Source: Baffinella frigidus
Taxonomy: Eukaryota > Cryptophyceae > Cryptomonadales > Baffinellaceae
Direction of reading: 5' to 3'
Length of the DNA: 21,051 nt
NCBI GenBank assembly: GCA_026770585.1
Contig: MU646418.1
Location: 760,005-781,055 of the forward strand
In this document: in pieces, positions 1 to 7,718 of the stretch
Layout: every line of letters starts with the position of its first letter
How positions within the stretch are numbered: position 1 is the stretch's first letter
The notes under the pieces: generated by a model
What the model saw: only the letters and a program-made list of their open reading frames with translations
What the model was told of the DNA's origin: nothing
Database searches by the model: none
Program-made: the position numbers and the translations under genes

Positions 1-247
1 GGCGGGAGGGGCGGGGGGGGGGCACGCTGCCAGCACACCCAGTCCGAACCGCGCCCCCCCACCACTCTCCAGGCTGGCCCTGCGAGCGGTTGCCACGCCG
101 AGGGCATCTGGCACGATGCGCCTCCCCCCTTGGCTCCATACCGCGGTCGTGTTTGTCAACTTGATAAACCTCGCCGCCCCCCTCGCCTCTGGTGGTGGGA
201 GGCGACACGCGAGAGCAGAAACATGCTCTAGAGAGTCACCTACCCAG

Positions 248-3225
248 AGTCGTATATCACCGAGTATACAACGTATACGAAGATAATGTGGGAGGGCGCG
301 CGACAGGGGACCAACGGGCTGGACTACGTGCTTCGACTTCGCGCGGAGTTCCCGTCTGACAAGGTCCTGTCTTATTCTCGCACGCACTTACCCACTCACT
401 CACTCACTTTCTCTCTCACACACGCACACACACACTCACGCACTCTCTCACACACTCACTCACTCACTCACTCACTCTCTCTCACTCTCTCACTCTCTCA
501 CTCACTCACTCACTCACTCACTCACTCACTCACTCACTCATTCTCTCACTCTCTCACTCTCTTTCTCACTCACTCACTCACTCACTCTTTCACTCTCTCA
601 CTCTCTCACTCTCTCACTGACTGCCTCTGCCCGTCCCGCGCCACCGAGAGGGAGGGACACCCTTGCTCATTCCACACAGTGGATTACCAACCTTTCATCA
701 ATAGTCGACACGCCCCAGGCAATTAACTTTCTGGATTTTTCTGGTGCAATTTGGTCACCTTACCCCCTGGAATCCAGGGTCAACGAAACCTTGGTAGTCC
801 ACCGTGCGGGATACCACCGTGGACCACGTGTCTCTCTCTGTGCGTGGGGGGGCATACACGGCGGGCGTGTTGGTAGCAATCAAGGTCTCTCTCTCTCTCT
901 CTCTCTCTCGGGGCGCCCGCGTCTCGTGCCGCACGCTCAACACCAACGTCTAGTGCTGGGTGCTGGGTGGTGAATGCAGAAACTTGACCCACGAAAGCAC
1001 AAGACAGGTTGCCACGAACGCGTCAGTGGTGTTCCAGCTGCCCGCGTGGGCCACGTCCGTCTCGGTCGAGACAGCCGCCTCGCCCCACTCTCTCGATTCC
1101 AAGGGCGTCCAGATCTCCGCAGGTCCCTTCCCTCGCCGTCAATCTTCCAGCACCCGCCTGCCTTGCCAACGCGTGCGGTGTGTTGCATCCGTGTGCGTGG
1201 TTCCAGTCCCCGTTTGCGATAAGGGCCGGGGTGAGCGCAGCGTTGGAAAGGCGGGTGGGTGCAAGACAACGCTAGACCTGAGGAGAGGCAATCGCAAAGT
1301 TCAACTCTCCCGGACCGCACCGTCAACTTTGGCGGAATGGACGCATTTCCGTTGATTCTGTCATTCAGTTCACCGTTGATTGTCTACCATCACGTCTTAA
1401 GTGGAGCGCGCGTCTTAAGTGGAGCCCGCGTCTTAAGTGGAGCCCGCGTCTTAAGTGGAGCCCGCGTCTTAAGTGGAGCGCGCGCCGCATGCGCGCGAGG
1501 CAGTGGCGATGCCTGGTGCAGATGAGTGGCTCAAACGTCCCTACCGATGAGTGGCTCAAACGTGTCTCGGTAGGGACGTTTGAGCCATTTTTACAGTGGC
1601 TGCACGTTTCCCGGAAAGCCGTAGATGCCTCCTCGAGCGTGACGCCTGCCGCGGGGGTGGCACCCTCCCTACATCAAACTCAGGATTCTGGTTGAGTCTT
1701 TTCTTTTGTAGGACGGCCACATTTGAACCGTTTGCCGAAGGAAAGGGCTCAATCCCAAGCCTCGATTTGATCCACTTCGGAGGGGTTCTGTCACGATCCT
1801 CGCCGTATGCTGCACCGTCATCGTCGGTGTTTTTGAAGGATGGAGTAATGGGCGTGGCAGTCATGTGTGGTGGGGTGATGTGTGGAGTAATGTGTGATGG
1901 GGAGCAGGGCGGGCGGACCTAGACCGCAAGACACAGACAGTCACGTGGCTCATCCCGAAACTTCCCGGGGGGTCAGAGCTCATCGTTCGCGCCAAGATCG
2001 TCCTCAGTTCCGCCCACCATGTAGCACCCCCCCTCCCGCCCAGCTGCAGGGGCCCCAATTCCGCCTAGCTGTAGGGCCTCCCTTCCCTCTCAGGTGTAGG
2101 GGCACCCTTCCCGCCCAGCCCTCGCGGTTCGTGGGGCGGTAGCCCCGGGCCAGTCGCGGGTGTTTGCGCGCCCCTGCCCGAGCGCGGCAAGCCTTGTGAG
2201 CAGACACGGGCCGCGGCCGGACCAGGGCCGCGCGGTCTTGCTGGGACGTAAGTGTCTGCACTTCTGGCCTCTGCAGTGCTGACCACGCTGATTCGGTGGT
2301 GCGCGTCCCGGCTTCCTCTCCTCCTCGCATGAAGCGGTCGTGTTCAACAGCTTAATCAAACTTACTTTCCCCCCCGTGCGCAGACGGCCGAGTCAGACCT
2401 CTCGCAGTTTGGGATCGTGCGTGTGAACTTCGAGCTGCCGATGCACGTCCTCTCGGGCTTGCAGGTATTTTAAGAATCTACAACCCTGCACCCTGAACCC
2501 TGCACACACCAAACCCGGGCTTGCTGGGCTTGCAGTTCCACCCATCCAGCCCCGAATGCCCTCCGCCGCCCCCCCTCCGGCCAGGCCCCCAAACCGAGAG
2601 TGAGCAATGAGCAAAGTTGCCAGCGCCACCCCCCAATCTGCCGCCAAGCCAGCGCGCTCCGTCACCCCCAGCGGCTGTCTGCAGGGTTTGCTCGCTCGTC
2701 AGGCGCTGCATCCCCCCATGACCTGCAGTAGGCCTATTTATGGCTTACGGTGGTCCCTAGGGAGGGGGGGGTGCTCCTGATGAGCGAGGTAGCCTAGCGC
2801 TGTAGAAGGCGCTTCGACCCAGTGGAACAGACCCCTTGAGCGACGTGCAGCAACTCCACTGCCAGCTAGCATCTTTTACCTTAAGTCAACATACCTGATC
2901 CTCGGCAGTAAGTTGCCATTTCGTTTAGATGGACCGGCTCTGGGAGCCGGCATTTGACTTAAGTCTGTGATTTTCAAGGGGAGTTGACTTAGGCGAAATA
3001 TTCTGGCTCGGAGTGAACTCATCGCACGCCCCACGTTCCGACTCACGCGCGCAACCCCCCCCCTTCCCACCCTGCCGAACCAACAAAATCCTCAACCCTA
3101 ACAAAACCCTTAAACCTAAACCCTTACAGATCAAGTCGCTGGACTTCCTGCACGGTGTGAAGCCTCCGAACAAGTGGATCAGATACGTGACTCGCGCGCA
3201 GTCGTACGTGGGTCGGTGGACATGA
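248..3225 (+). CDS. AP4M1: Adaptor protein complex medium (mu) subunit, AP-4 type; 3' part only
   Basis: Cargo-binding mu subunit of a clathrin-adaptor-like complex that sorts cargo at the trans-Golgi network or endosomes. Inferred exons are about 248-363, 1008-1122, 1941-2020, 2384-2464 and 3130-3225 (TGA 3223-3225); all junction phases agree (0, 1, 0, 0). The joined C-terminal mu-homology domain shows family landmarks in order: YVLRLRAEFPS, then VATNASVVFQLP, then WLIPKLPGGSEL..RAKI (the conserved W-x-I-K-x-x-P-G-G-x-E block), FELPMHVLSGLQ, and a C-terminus ending KWIRYVTRAQSYVGRW. The last two blocks resemble AP-4 mu (FELP...SGLQ; W-VRYVTQ-SYV) more than AP-1, AP-2 or AP-3 mu. The N-terminal longin domain and linker must lie upstream of the window. 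The start of the first exon is uncertain: the frame is closed by TAG at 229-231, and an acceptor CAG sits at 245-247. Introns are 343-818 bp, GT-AG, and repeat-rich. Family call strong; AP-4 rather than another AP class is likely but unproven. Confidence 0.85.
380..620. repeat. CACT/CT microsatellite in AP mu intron
   Basis: A long (CACT)n tract mixed with CT and CA stretches fills most of the first complete intron of the AP mu gene (364-1007). The open frame running through it (His/Ser/Leu/Thr-rich) is a product of the repeat, not a protein: the real exon leaves at the donor after AAG 361-363. Confidence 0.9.
886..909. repeat. (TC)12 dinucleotide run
   Basis: Uninterrupted TC repeat within the same AP mu intron, about 100 bp upstream of the acceptor at 1007. 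It is a pyrimidine-rich stretch on the coding strand but probably too distant to be the functional polypyrimidine tract. Confidence 0.9.
1393..1482. repeat. 18-bp tandem repeat, five copies
   Basis: Five head-to-tail copies of CGTCTTAAGTGGAGCSCG (1393, 1411, 1429, 1447, 1465). The outer two copies carry GCG and the inner three CCG near the end. It lies in the AP mu intron 1123-1940. There are no spacers, so this is a minisatellite and not a CRISPR array. Confidence 0.95.
1527..1587. repeat. Perfect 21-bp inverted repeat (hairpin)
   Basis: Arm 1527-1547 (begins TGGCTCAAACG) is exactly complementary to 1567-1587 (ends CGTTTGAGCCA), with a 19-nt loop. The loop repeats the start of the arm (GAGTGGCTCAAACGT), so the unit looks like a direct duplication plus an inversion. 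It lies in an AP mu intron and is followed by TTTTTACAG. It could be a small foldback element or a structured intronic RNA. Confidence 0.85.
2728..2795. mobile_element. Diverged half-copy of a TIR (MITE-like) element
   Basis: The segment TAGGCCTAT...CCCTAGGGAGGGGGGGGTG...TGATGAGCGAGGTA resembles the right half of the inverted-repeat element at 14233-14354 (CCTAGGGGGGGG...CTTATGAGCGAGGTACC). Only one arm is clear here. It lies in the last AP mu intron (2465-3129). The family link is by eye. Confidence 0.5.
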
Positions 3226-3443
3226 CCCCGATGCCGGGAGGCCACGCAAGAGGTCTCTGTGTAAAGTCACTCCGTCTATCCTATCGGGTCTGTGTGGGTA
3301 TCTAGGCTCTAAGGGCACCAAAGGATGCAAGGTTATGAGGACTCCAAAGTAGATTCACTTAGGTCCGCATAAGGCCCCGGCGCCGCCACCTGCTTTCTGC
3401 GGCGGGGGGCGTGGGCCCGTGCCGCTCTCGCGCACGGTGCCAT

Positions 3444-3516
3444 GAACATGCCACGCGCGCGCGCGCCAAAGCTGTGCCGCGCGCGCGGACCAGTGCCACG
3501 CACGCGCGCGCGCGAA
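3444..3516. repeat. Alternating CG tracts (Z-DNA-prone)
   Basis: Three runs of alternating CGCGCG, separated by short CCAAAGCTGTGC and GACCAGTGCCACGCA segments, lie about 220 bp downstream of the AP mu stop codon. Open frames here on both strands (Ala/Arg-rich) follow from the composition. Confidence 0.7.
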
Positions 3517-4026
3517 AGGGCCTCGGGAACCCCGCGCAACCAGGCAGGAGGCTAGCTGCTTGCTCCGATGCAGGCTGCGCGTCGTGGTGCGTCGCGTCCT
3601 TCCTCATTGAATACAGACTGTGGGAGCAGTGAGTTGCGTACTATCATACCGAGAGAGTTTCGAGAAAGGGGGGGGGCGGGAGAGAGGGAGAATGACTGAG
3701 TGAAGTAAGTTGCCTGCCTGTCTGATTGAGAGCTGTTCGCTGTCTCTTCAACGTTAGTGAGTCGCACTGCGATGCACGTAGTGCACAGTTCGTTAGTGGG
3801 GCGGAATGCGTGTCATCGTTTGGTCTTCCTGGCTGAGAAAAAAATGCGTCTTGACCAAACACAGCCTCGCATTAATCTGATGACGCCGCCCTTGAGTTGC
3901 AAAGCTCATCGGGCGTGGGGGCGTCGCGAGTCGACTTCACCCGCTCAGTCGCTGCCGAGCCTTGATCGCAACCTTAACAACTGCGCTCTTCTGTCCTCCC
4001 TGGTTTGGGGTTTTGAGATGGTAGTT

Positions 4027-4310
4027 TAGGGTTCAGGGTTTGGGGCATGGGGCTTGGGGCTTGGGGCTGGATTGTTTTGGGTTTGCTGTTTACGGTTCAA
4101 GGTTCACGATTCACGGATTACATGTGTACGGTCTAGGTTTTAGGTTTTAGGTTATAGGTTTTAGGTTCAGATTCAGGGTTCAGTTTGAGGGTTCAGGGTT
4201 CAGGGCTCAGGGTTCAGGGTTCAGGGTTCAGGGTTCAGGGTTCAGGGTTCAGGGTTCAGGGTTCAGGGTTCAGGGTGCAGGGTTCAGGGATCAGGGTTTA
4301 GGGTTTAGGA
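4027..4310 (+). repeat. Degenerate telomere-like block, GGTTCAGGG/TTTAGGG type
   Basis: The G-rich strand is on plus. It begins with mixed variants (GGTTTAGG, GGGGCTTGG), then about a dozen near-identical GGTTCAG-type 7-mers at 4185-4280, ending in GGGTTTAGGGTTTAGG. The homogeneous core suggests recent local expansion of a TTCAGGG variant of the TTTAGGG unit. It is internal, not a chromosome end, because unique sequence and genes lie on both sides. Confidence 0.9.
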
Positions 4311-4430
4311 AAATGACTTTTTTTTGGCTCCCAACGCGGTTCGAAAGAAAAATGAGATTTTTCAGCAGATCCTTTTTATGGAAGTGCGTGTCGTTGGGCT
4401 ATGTTGGGCGAAATCAAAACCTCAAGGACA
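4310..4430 (-). repeat. Inverted fragment of the repeat found at 5993-6383 and 6430-6826
   Basis: Read on the minus strand, this segment gives a CCTTGAGGTTTTGATTTCGC-like start, then CCCAACATAGCCCAACGACACGC, an AAAGGATCTGC stretch and TTTTTCTTTCGAACCGCGTT. These align with the first ~120 bp of the two plus-strand copies downstream. This is a third, diverged, oppositely oriented copy, consistent with a dispersed repeat family. Confidence 0.7.
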
Positions 4431-4788
4431 CAACGGATAGCCCAGGTACCCCTGCAGTTTTTCAGTGTGTTCTGTTACAAAGACTTGCCGGGTCACTACG
4501 CGTTTAGTTGAGGTTCTGGTAGATCTACCCAGAGGGGGTCGACGGGATTTCGTGAATAAGAATTAAGCAATACGTCATAGACCGTGTGGGAAGTGGCCAC
4601 TCATAACCAGGCAAGCTAGTGGGATTCATGAACCTAGCAGTCAAGGCCACTGAGCAGGCAAAGCCGTTTTTTTGGAGCGGGCTGATCTGATCAACGGTCA
4701 TGTCAAAAATTCTGACTGGGTGGAGATCCTTAGGATTCCCCTTAGGCCCAAAAATCTAACTGGCCGGAGATGATTTTGAAAACGTCTT

Positions 4789-4815
4789 AAAATTGTAAGG
4801 GCCCCTTACAATTTT
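4789..4815. repeat. Palindrome AAAATTGTAAGG-GCC-CCTTACAATTTT
   Basis: Perfect 12-bp arms around a 3-nt loop. The right arm plus its tail (ACAATTTTGAGTCTTTTTGT) is then repeated directly at about 4841-4860, after a GTAAGGGCCCC segment. A short T-run follows each copy, but this is eukaryotic DNA, so I do not call a bacterial-type terminator. Confidence 0.8.
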
Positions 4816-4926
4816 GAGTCTTTTTGTGTAAGGGCCCCTGACAATTTTAAGTCTTTTTGTTTTACAATTTTTTTTTTGGCCCATTTGTTTCCAGCCCACG
4901 GCGCCCCGCATGGCGCCAGTTGAGGT

Positions 4927-5068
4927 GAACCATTTGAGCGGCCTGGTCCAAATAACCTGTACAAACGTTCATCTCAAGCCTTATTTGGATCAGGCCTGAT
5001 TACTGATTACTGATTACTGCCTGAACCGTTTGAGCGTCCTGATCCAGATAACCTGTACAAACTTTCAT
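4927..5068. repeat. 46-bp direct repeat flanking a hairpin and three TGATTAC copies
   Basis: GAACCATTTGAGCGGCCTGG... (4927-4972) and GAACCGTTTGAGCGTCCTGA... (5023-5068) are about 90% identical over 46 bp, both ending AACCTGTACAAAC-TTCAT. Between them lie an inverted stretch, TTATTTGGATCAGGCC (complement of GGCCTGGTCCAAATAA in the first copy), and three tandem TGATTAC units. The arrangement resembles a small foldback or solo-terminal-repeat structure. Confidence 0.7.
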
Positions 5069-5365
5069 TTTTAAAAAAAACGGCTTCAACGAGGAGGCCG
5101 AGACGCAAGAGGTTTAGCAGCAGCGAGAGAGAGAGAGTGGGAGAGCCCTTCGCACCGGGGAAAAAAACGAAGTTCAATGAGTTGATAAACACAAGGGGAA
5201 AAGGGGGAAAGGCAAGGTTGAATAAGATGACAAACACGACCGCTGCACGCCCCATGAAAAGGTAGGACGAGTCGTCGGAGCTCTAGCCCAAGTAAACCCT
5301 GAGGGGTGTATGTAGAGGGAAACCGTCACTTCCGGAAAGAGAAAGCGAGGGCATTTTTTATGAAG

Positions 5366-5395
5366 TCTTTAGGTTCTTTAGGTTCTTTAGGTTTT
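5366..5395 (+). repeat. TTCTTTAGG short tandem repeat
   Basis: About three units of TTCTTTAGG ending in GGTTTT. The same motif leads into the duplicated repeat at 5993 (TTCTTTAGGTCCTTTAGGTTTT), so this may be the remnant head of another copy. Confidence 0.6.
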
Positions 5396-5992
5396 GTCAG
5401 CGACGTGGGCTCATACCTGTCAAGCCAGTGGATTTCATAAGTGGCCAACTCTCCACTAGCCTGCTGTCAGCTTGCTACAGTCCTTCCAACATGGTGCAGC
5501 GGCTCGTCACCACTGCTCAAGAGACTGTGCATGCAGCTGGAAAGACAGATCAGAATCAGCTGGAGGGTCAGGATTCCAGCATGGCAGCGCCCCGAAGGTG
5601 GCAGGGCTTTAAGGCAAGCAGCGCTGGCCAATGCAGAGAATCCAAACATGTCCAGCTGGCTGAGACAAGAGGCGCGCCAGCCTCCGCCGCGGTGCTGACT
5701 GTGGCAAGAGCGCTGGCGCGCGGCCATGAGACTGAAGATAGCGATACAGGGGGCTTGTGAACTTCACTGACGCATCCGGTGACGGCCTGACCGCGTGTCA
5801 CCGGACCAGAACATTGGAGCTGCAGATCCTAAAACGGATCCGCCGAATTTGGGGCCGAAACCTCCCCAGCCGTTTCGCCCACAAGGGGAGCAATTGGAGC
5901 CATTTGCACTGGACTCGGAGTTCCCAGCCTAGCGGGGAACTCCAAGCTCAGCAGGTGTCAACTTTCGAGATTGACACCTTGACAGGTTTCAA

Positions 5993-6383
5993 TTCTTTAG
6001 GTCCTTTAGGTTTTAATTTCTCCCAACATATGCCAACGACACGCCCTTCCGTAGAAAGGACTGCAGAGAAAGCATTTTTGCTTTCGGATCGCGTTGAGCT
6101 CTCCAGTGCAGATGCTCGTGTAAAGGGGACACAGGGTGGTTCTCTTTGGGTGTTTGAGTTGGGCCAATGAGGCGCAGGCTCGCACACACACCGAACCCAA
6201 GTTTCGCACACACACCGAACCCAAGCATGGTTGAAGTTTAGGAGCTTCAATCACGAATACCCCACAAGGTGAGAGGGATTTTGTTGGAGTGTGAGGTGAA
6301 ATCAGTTAGACACCAAAGATGAAAGGAGAAAAATGTGCTTGTGTAGGGTTTTCCCCCAATCTACGGACGTCAGAAAAGTGAAG
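5993..6383 (+). repeat. Dispersed repeat, copy A of a tandem pair
   Basis: Starts TTCTTTAGGTCCTTTAGG and contains CCCAACATATGCCAACGACA, AAAGCATTTTTGCTTTCGGA, GGAGCTTCAATCACGAATAC, GAGGTGAAATCAGTT and TACGGACGTCAGAAAAGTG, all in the same order as copy B. An internal duplication (CGCACACACACCGAACCCAAG, twice at 6180-6225) is specific to this copy. AAGCATTTTTGCTTT can form a small hairpin. No reading frame is conserved between the copies, so it is probably non-coding. Confidence 0.85.
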
Positions 6384-6429
6384 GGCAGGGGAAATTTAGG
6401 TCCTTTTCGTTGATTTCAGGTCCGTGTTA

Positions 6430-6826
6430 TGTCCTTAAGGTTTTAATTTCGCCCAACATATGCCAACGACACGCCGTTCCGTAGAAGGGATCTGCAGAGA
6501 AAGCATTTTTGCTTTCGGATCGCGTTTAGCTTTCCAGTGCAGAGGCTCGTGAAGAGGGGATAAAGGGTTGGTTCTTTTGGGGTGGGTGAAGGTACGCGAC
6601 ATCGCTCCCATGCTCACTGAACACACACCGAACCACAAGTCAGCCTTGATGAGGCTCATGGCATCCCATGGTTGAAGATTAGGAGCTTCAATCACGAATA
6701 CCCACAAAGTGAAAGGAATTGTGTAGGGGTGTGAGGTGAAATCAGTTTGACACCAAAAAAAATTAAAGGAAAGAAGTGTGGTTGTGTAGGGGGTTCCCCC
6801 AATGTACGGACGTCAGAAAAGTGGGG
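6430..6826 (+). repeat. Dispersed repeat, copy B of a tandem pair
   Basis: Begins GTCCTTAAGGTTTTAATTTC and repeats the order of copy A through TACGGACGTCAGAAAAGTG, with many substitutions and small indels. About 45 bp separate the copies. Divergence is high enough that the duplication is old or the copies inserted independently. Confidence 0.85.
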
Positions 6827-7014
6827 GGCGATTTAATCGTTAGAGACAACAACATTCCGGTAGAGCAGAGACCAGAAAAGAACCAGAAAACAGCACGTAA
6901 CAGCAAACCAAGAAACTCAGTCCGTCCCCCCACCCTTTCAATAAGGCTCTTTTCACTCGCCACCCCCGCTCGGCGTGGTGCTCAGCTACTGGCCGTTGTG
7001 TCCTCCGCCTCGAT

Positions 7015-7162
7015 CCCCTCCTCTCCTCCTCTCCTCCTCTCCTCCTCTCCTCCTCCCCTCCTTTCCTCCTCTCCTCCCCTCCTCCCTTTCCTCTTCCCCC
7101 CCCCCTCCCCCCCCCCCTCCTCTCCTCTCAACCCTCTGCCTCCCCCTCTTCCCTCAAGGAAG
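7015..7162 (+). repeat. Long polypyrimidine tract (TCCTCC)n
   Basis: About 150 nt of almost pure C/T on the plus strand, with TCCTCTCC repeats and several C-runs. The complementary strand is G/A-rich and could form triplex or G-quadruplex structures. It lies 560 bp upstream of the MGAT2-like start. Ser/Pro/Leu frames through it are artefacts. Confidence 0.9.
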
Positions 7163-7176
7163 GTTGCTGCCTCCCA

Positions 7177-7542
7177 TCATTTCGCTCCTGTTCCCGTGGC
7201 ACTACCGTCTCTATCTGTCTTCTTGTTCTTCTTCTGCTGCTTTTGAAATCTGTTGTAATCTGCTTGGTGGGTTGACTGAGCATGTTTTAGTGTAGTTCTA
7301 AAGTCCGTTGGACATTGTGCAGGAGGCTTGTTGCACGAATCAGAGTAGCGAGCGCCAAAGTCCCAGCATTTGTTACAGAACTCCCAGGGGTGCGGGGAGT
7401 TGGGTCGTTTCTGGGATTGTTCTGGATCTGGGACTGGGTTAGCTGGTCCTGGTTGTTGGTTTTGCTTGTTTGGGAGGGGTCTCTGTTTGTTGAGGTTTAG
7501 GTCTGGCCAGGAGAAGGGGAGTTCTAGGAGTTGGTGTGACAC
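7177..7542 (-). pseudogene. AT-rich ORF, possible retroelement Gag-like remnant
   Basis: A minus-strand frame of 121 codons with protein-like composition: a Pro/Gln/Asn-rich stretch (LPNKQNQQPGPANPVPDPEQ), then a Cys/His-containing segment (FCNKCWDFGARYSDSC, then CNKPPAQC and later H-x5-H), and a Lys-rich tail (QKQQKKNKKTDRDG). Codon third positions are AT-rich, unlike the extreme GC3 of the host exons, which points to an inserted element. The C-x2-C...C arrangement recalls zinc knuckles of retrotransposon Gag but does not match the CCHC spacing, and no pol domain is near. It could also be a chance ORF. Confidence 0.3.
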
Positions 7543-7718
7543 TTATTGAATAGGTCAATGAAGATTTTAGACCCCTTGTTTGCACATGGTTCCTTGCGTG
7601 AAAAAAAAGGCAGCACGCTGGGGCTCATAACCACCATTTGCCCGTGCGAACGAATAGGGGGTTGTTGAGACGCGCGAAGACTCGAAACACACGAGTGCGC
7701 TGTGGTGCAGGAGAAGCC

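Larger units (their letters stand above)
3226..7718. other. Intergenic region, 4.5 kb, repeat-rich
   Basis: I recognise no convincing host gene here. From left to right it holds a CG-rich alternating tract, a telomere-like block, palindromes and direct repeats, duplicated elements, a polypyrimidine tract and an AT-rich minus-strand ORF (each listed separately). Base composition drops well below that of the flanking exons between about 4300 and 6900. A plus-strand ORF at 5428-5760 (110 codons) matches nothing I know. Promoter and 5' UTR sequence for the MGAT2-like gene should lie near the right end, but no TATA-type signal is evident. Confidence 0.6.

Noticed and set aside
250-290. loxP-like string (CGTATA...TATACGAAGATAA)
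   Set aside because: Only one arm partly resembles loxP, the spacer does not fit, and the segment lies at the inferred AP mu exon; treated as coincidence.
286-726. 146-codon plus-strand ORF rich in His/Ser/Leu/Thr
   Set aside because: Only its first ~26 codons are real exon; the rest is translation of the CACT microsatellite in the intron.
1393-1482. Possible CRISPR array
   Set aside because: Repeats are head-to-tail with no spacers, in a eukaryotic intron.
1527-1590. Spliced-leader-like sequence (TGGCTCAA)
   Set aside because: Shares only about 8 bases with the dinoflagellate spliced leader; no full match found anywhere in the window.
5428-5760. 110-codon plus-strand ORF between genes
   Set aside because: Overlapping ORFs in other frames look equally plausible, third-position bias is weak, and no family is recognisable.
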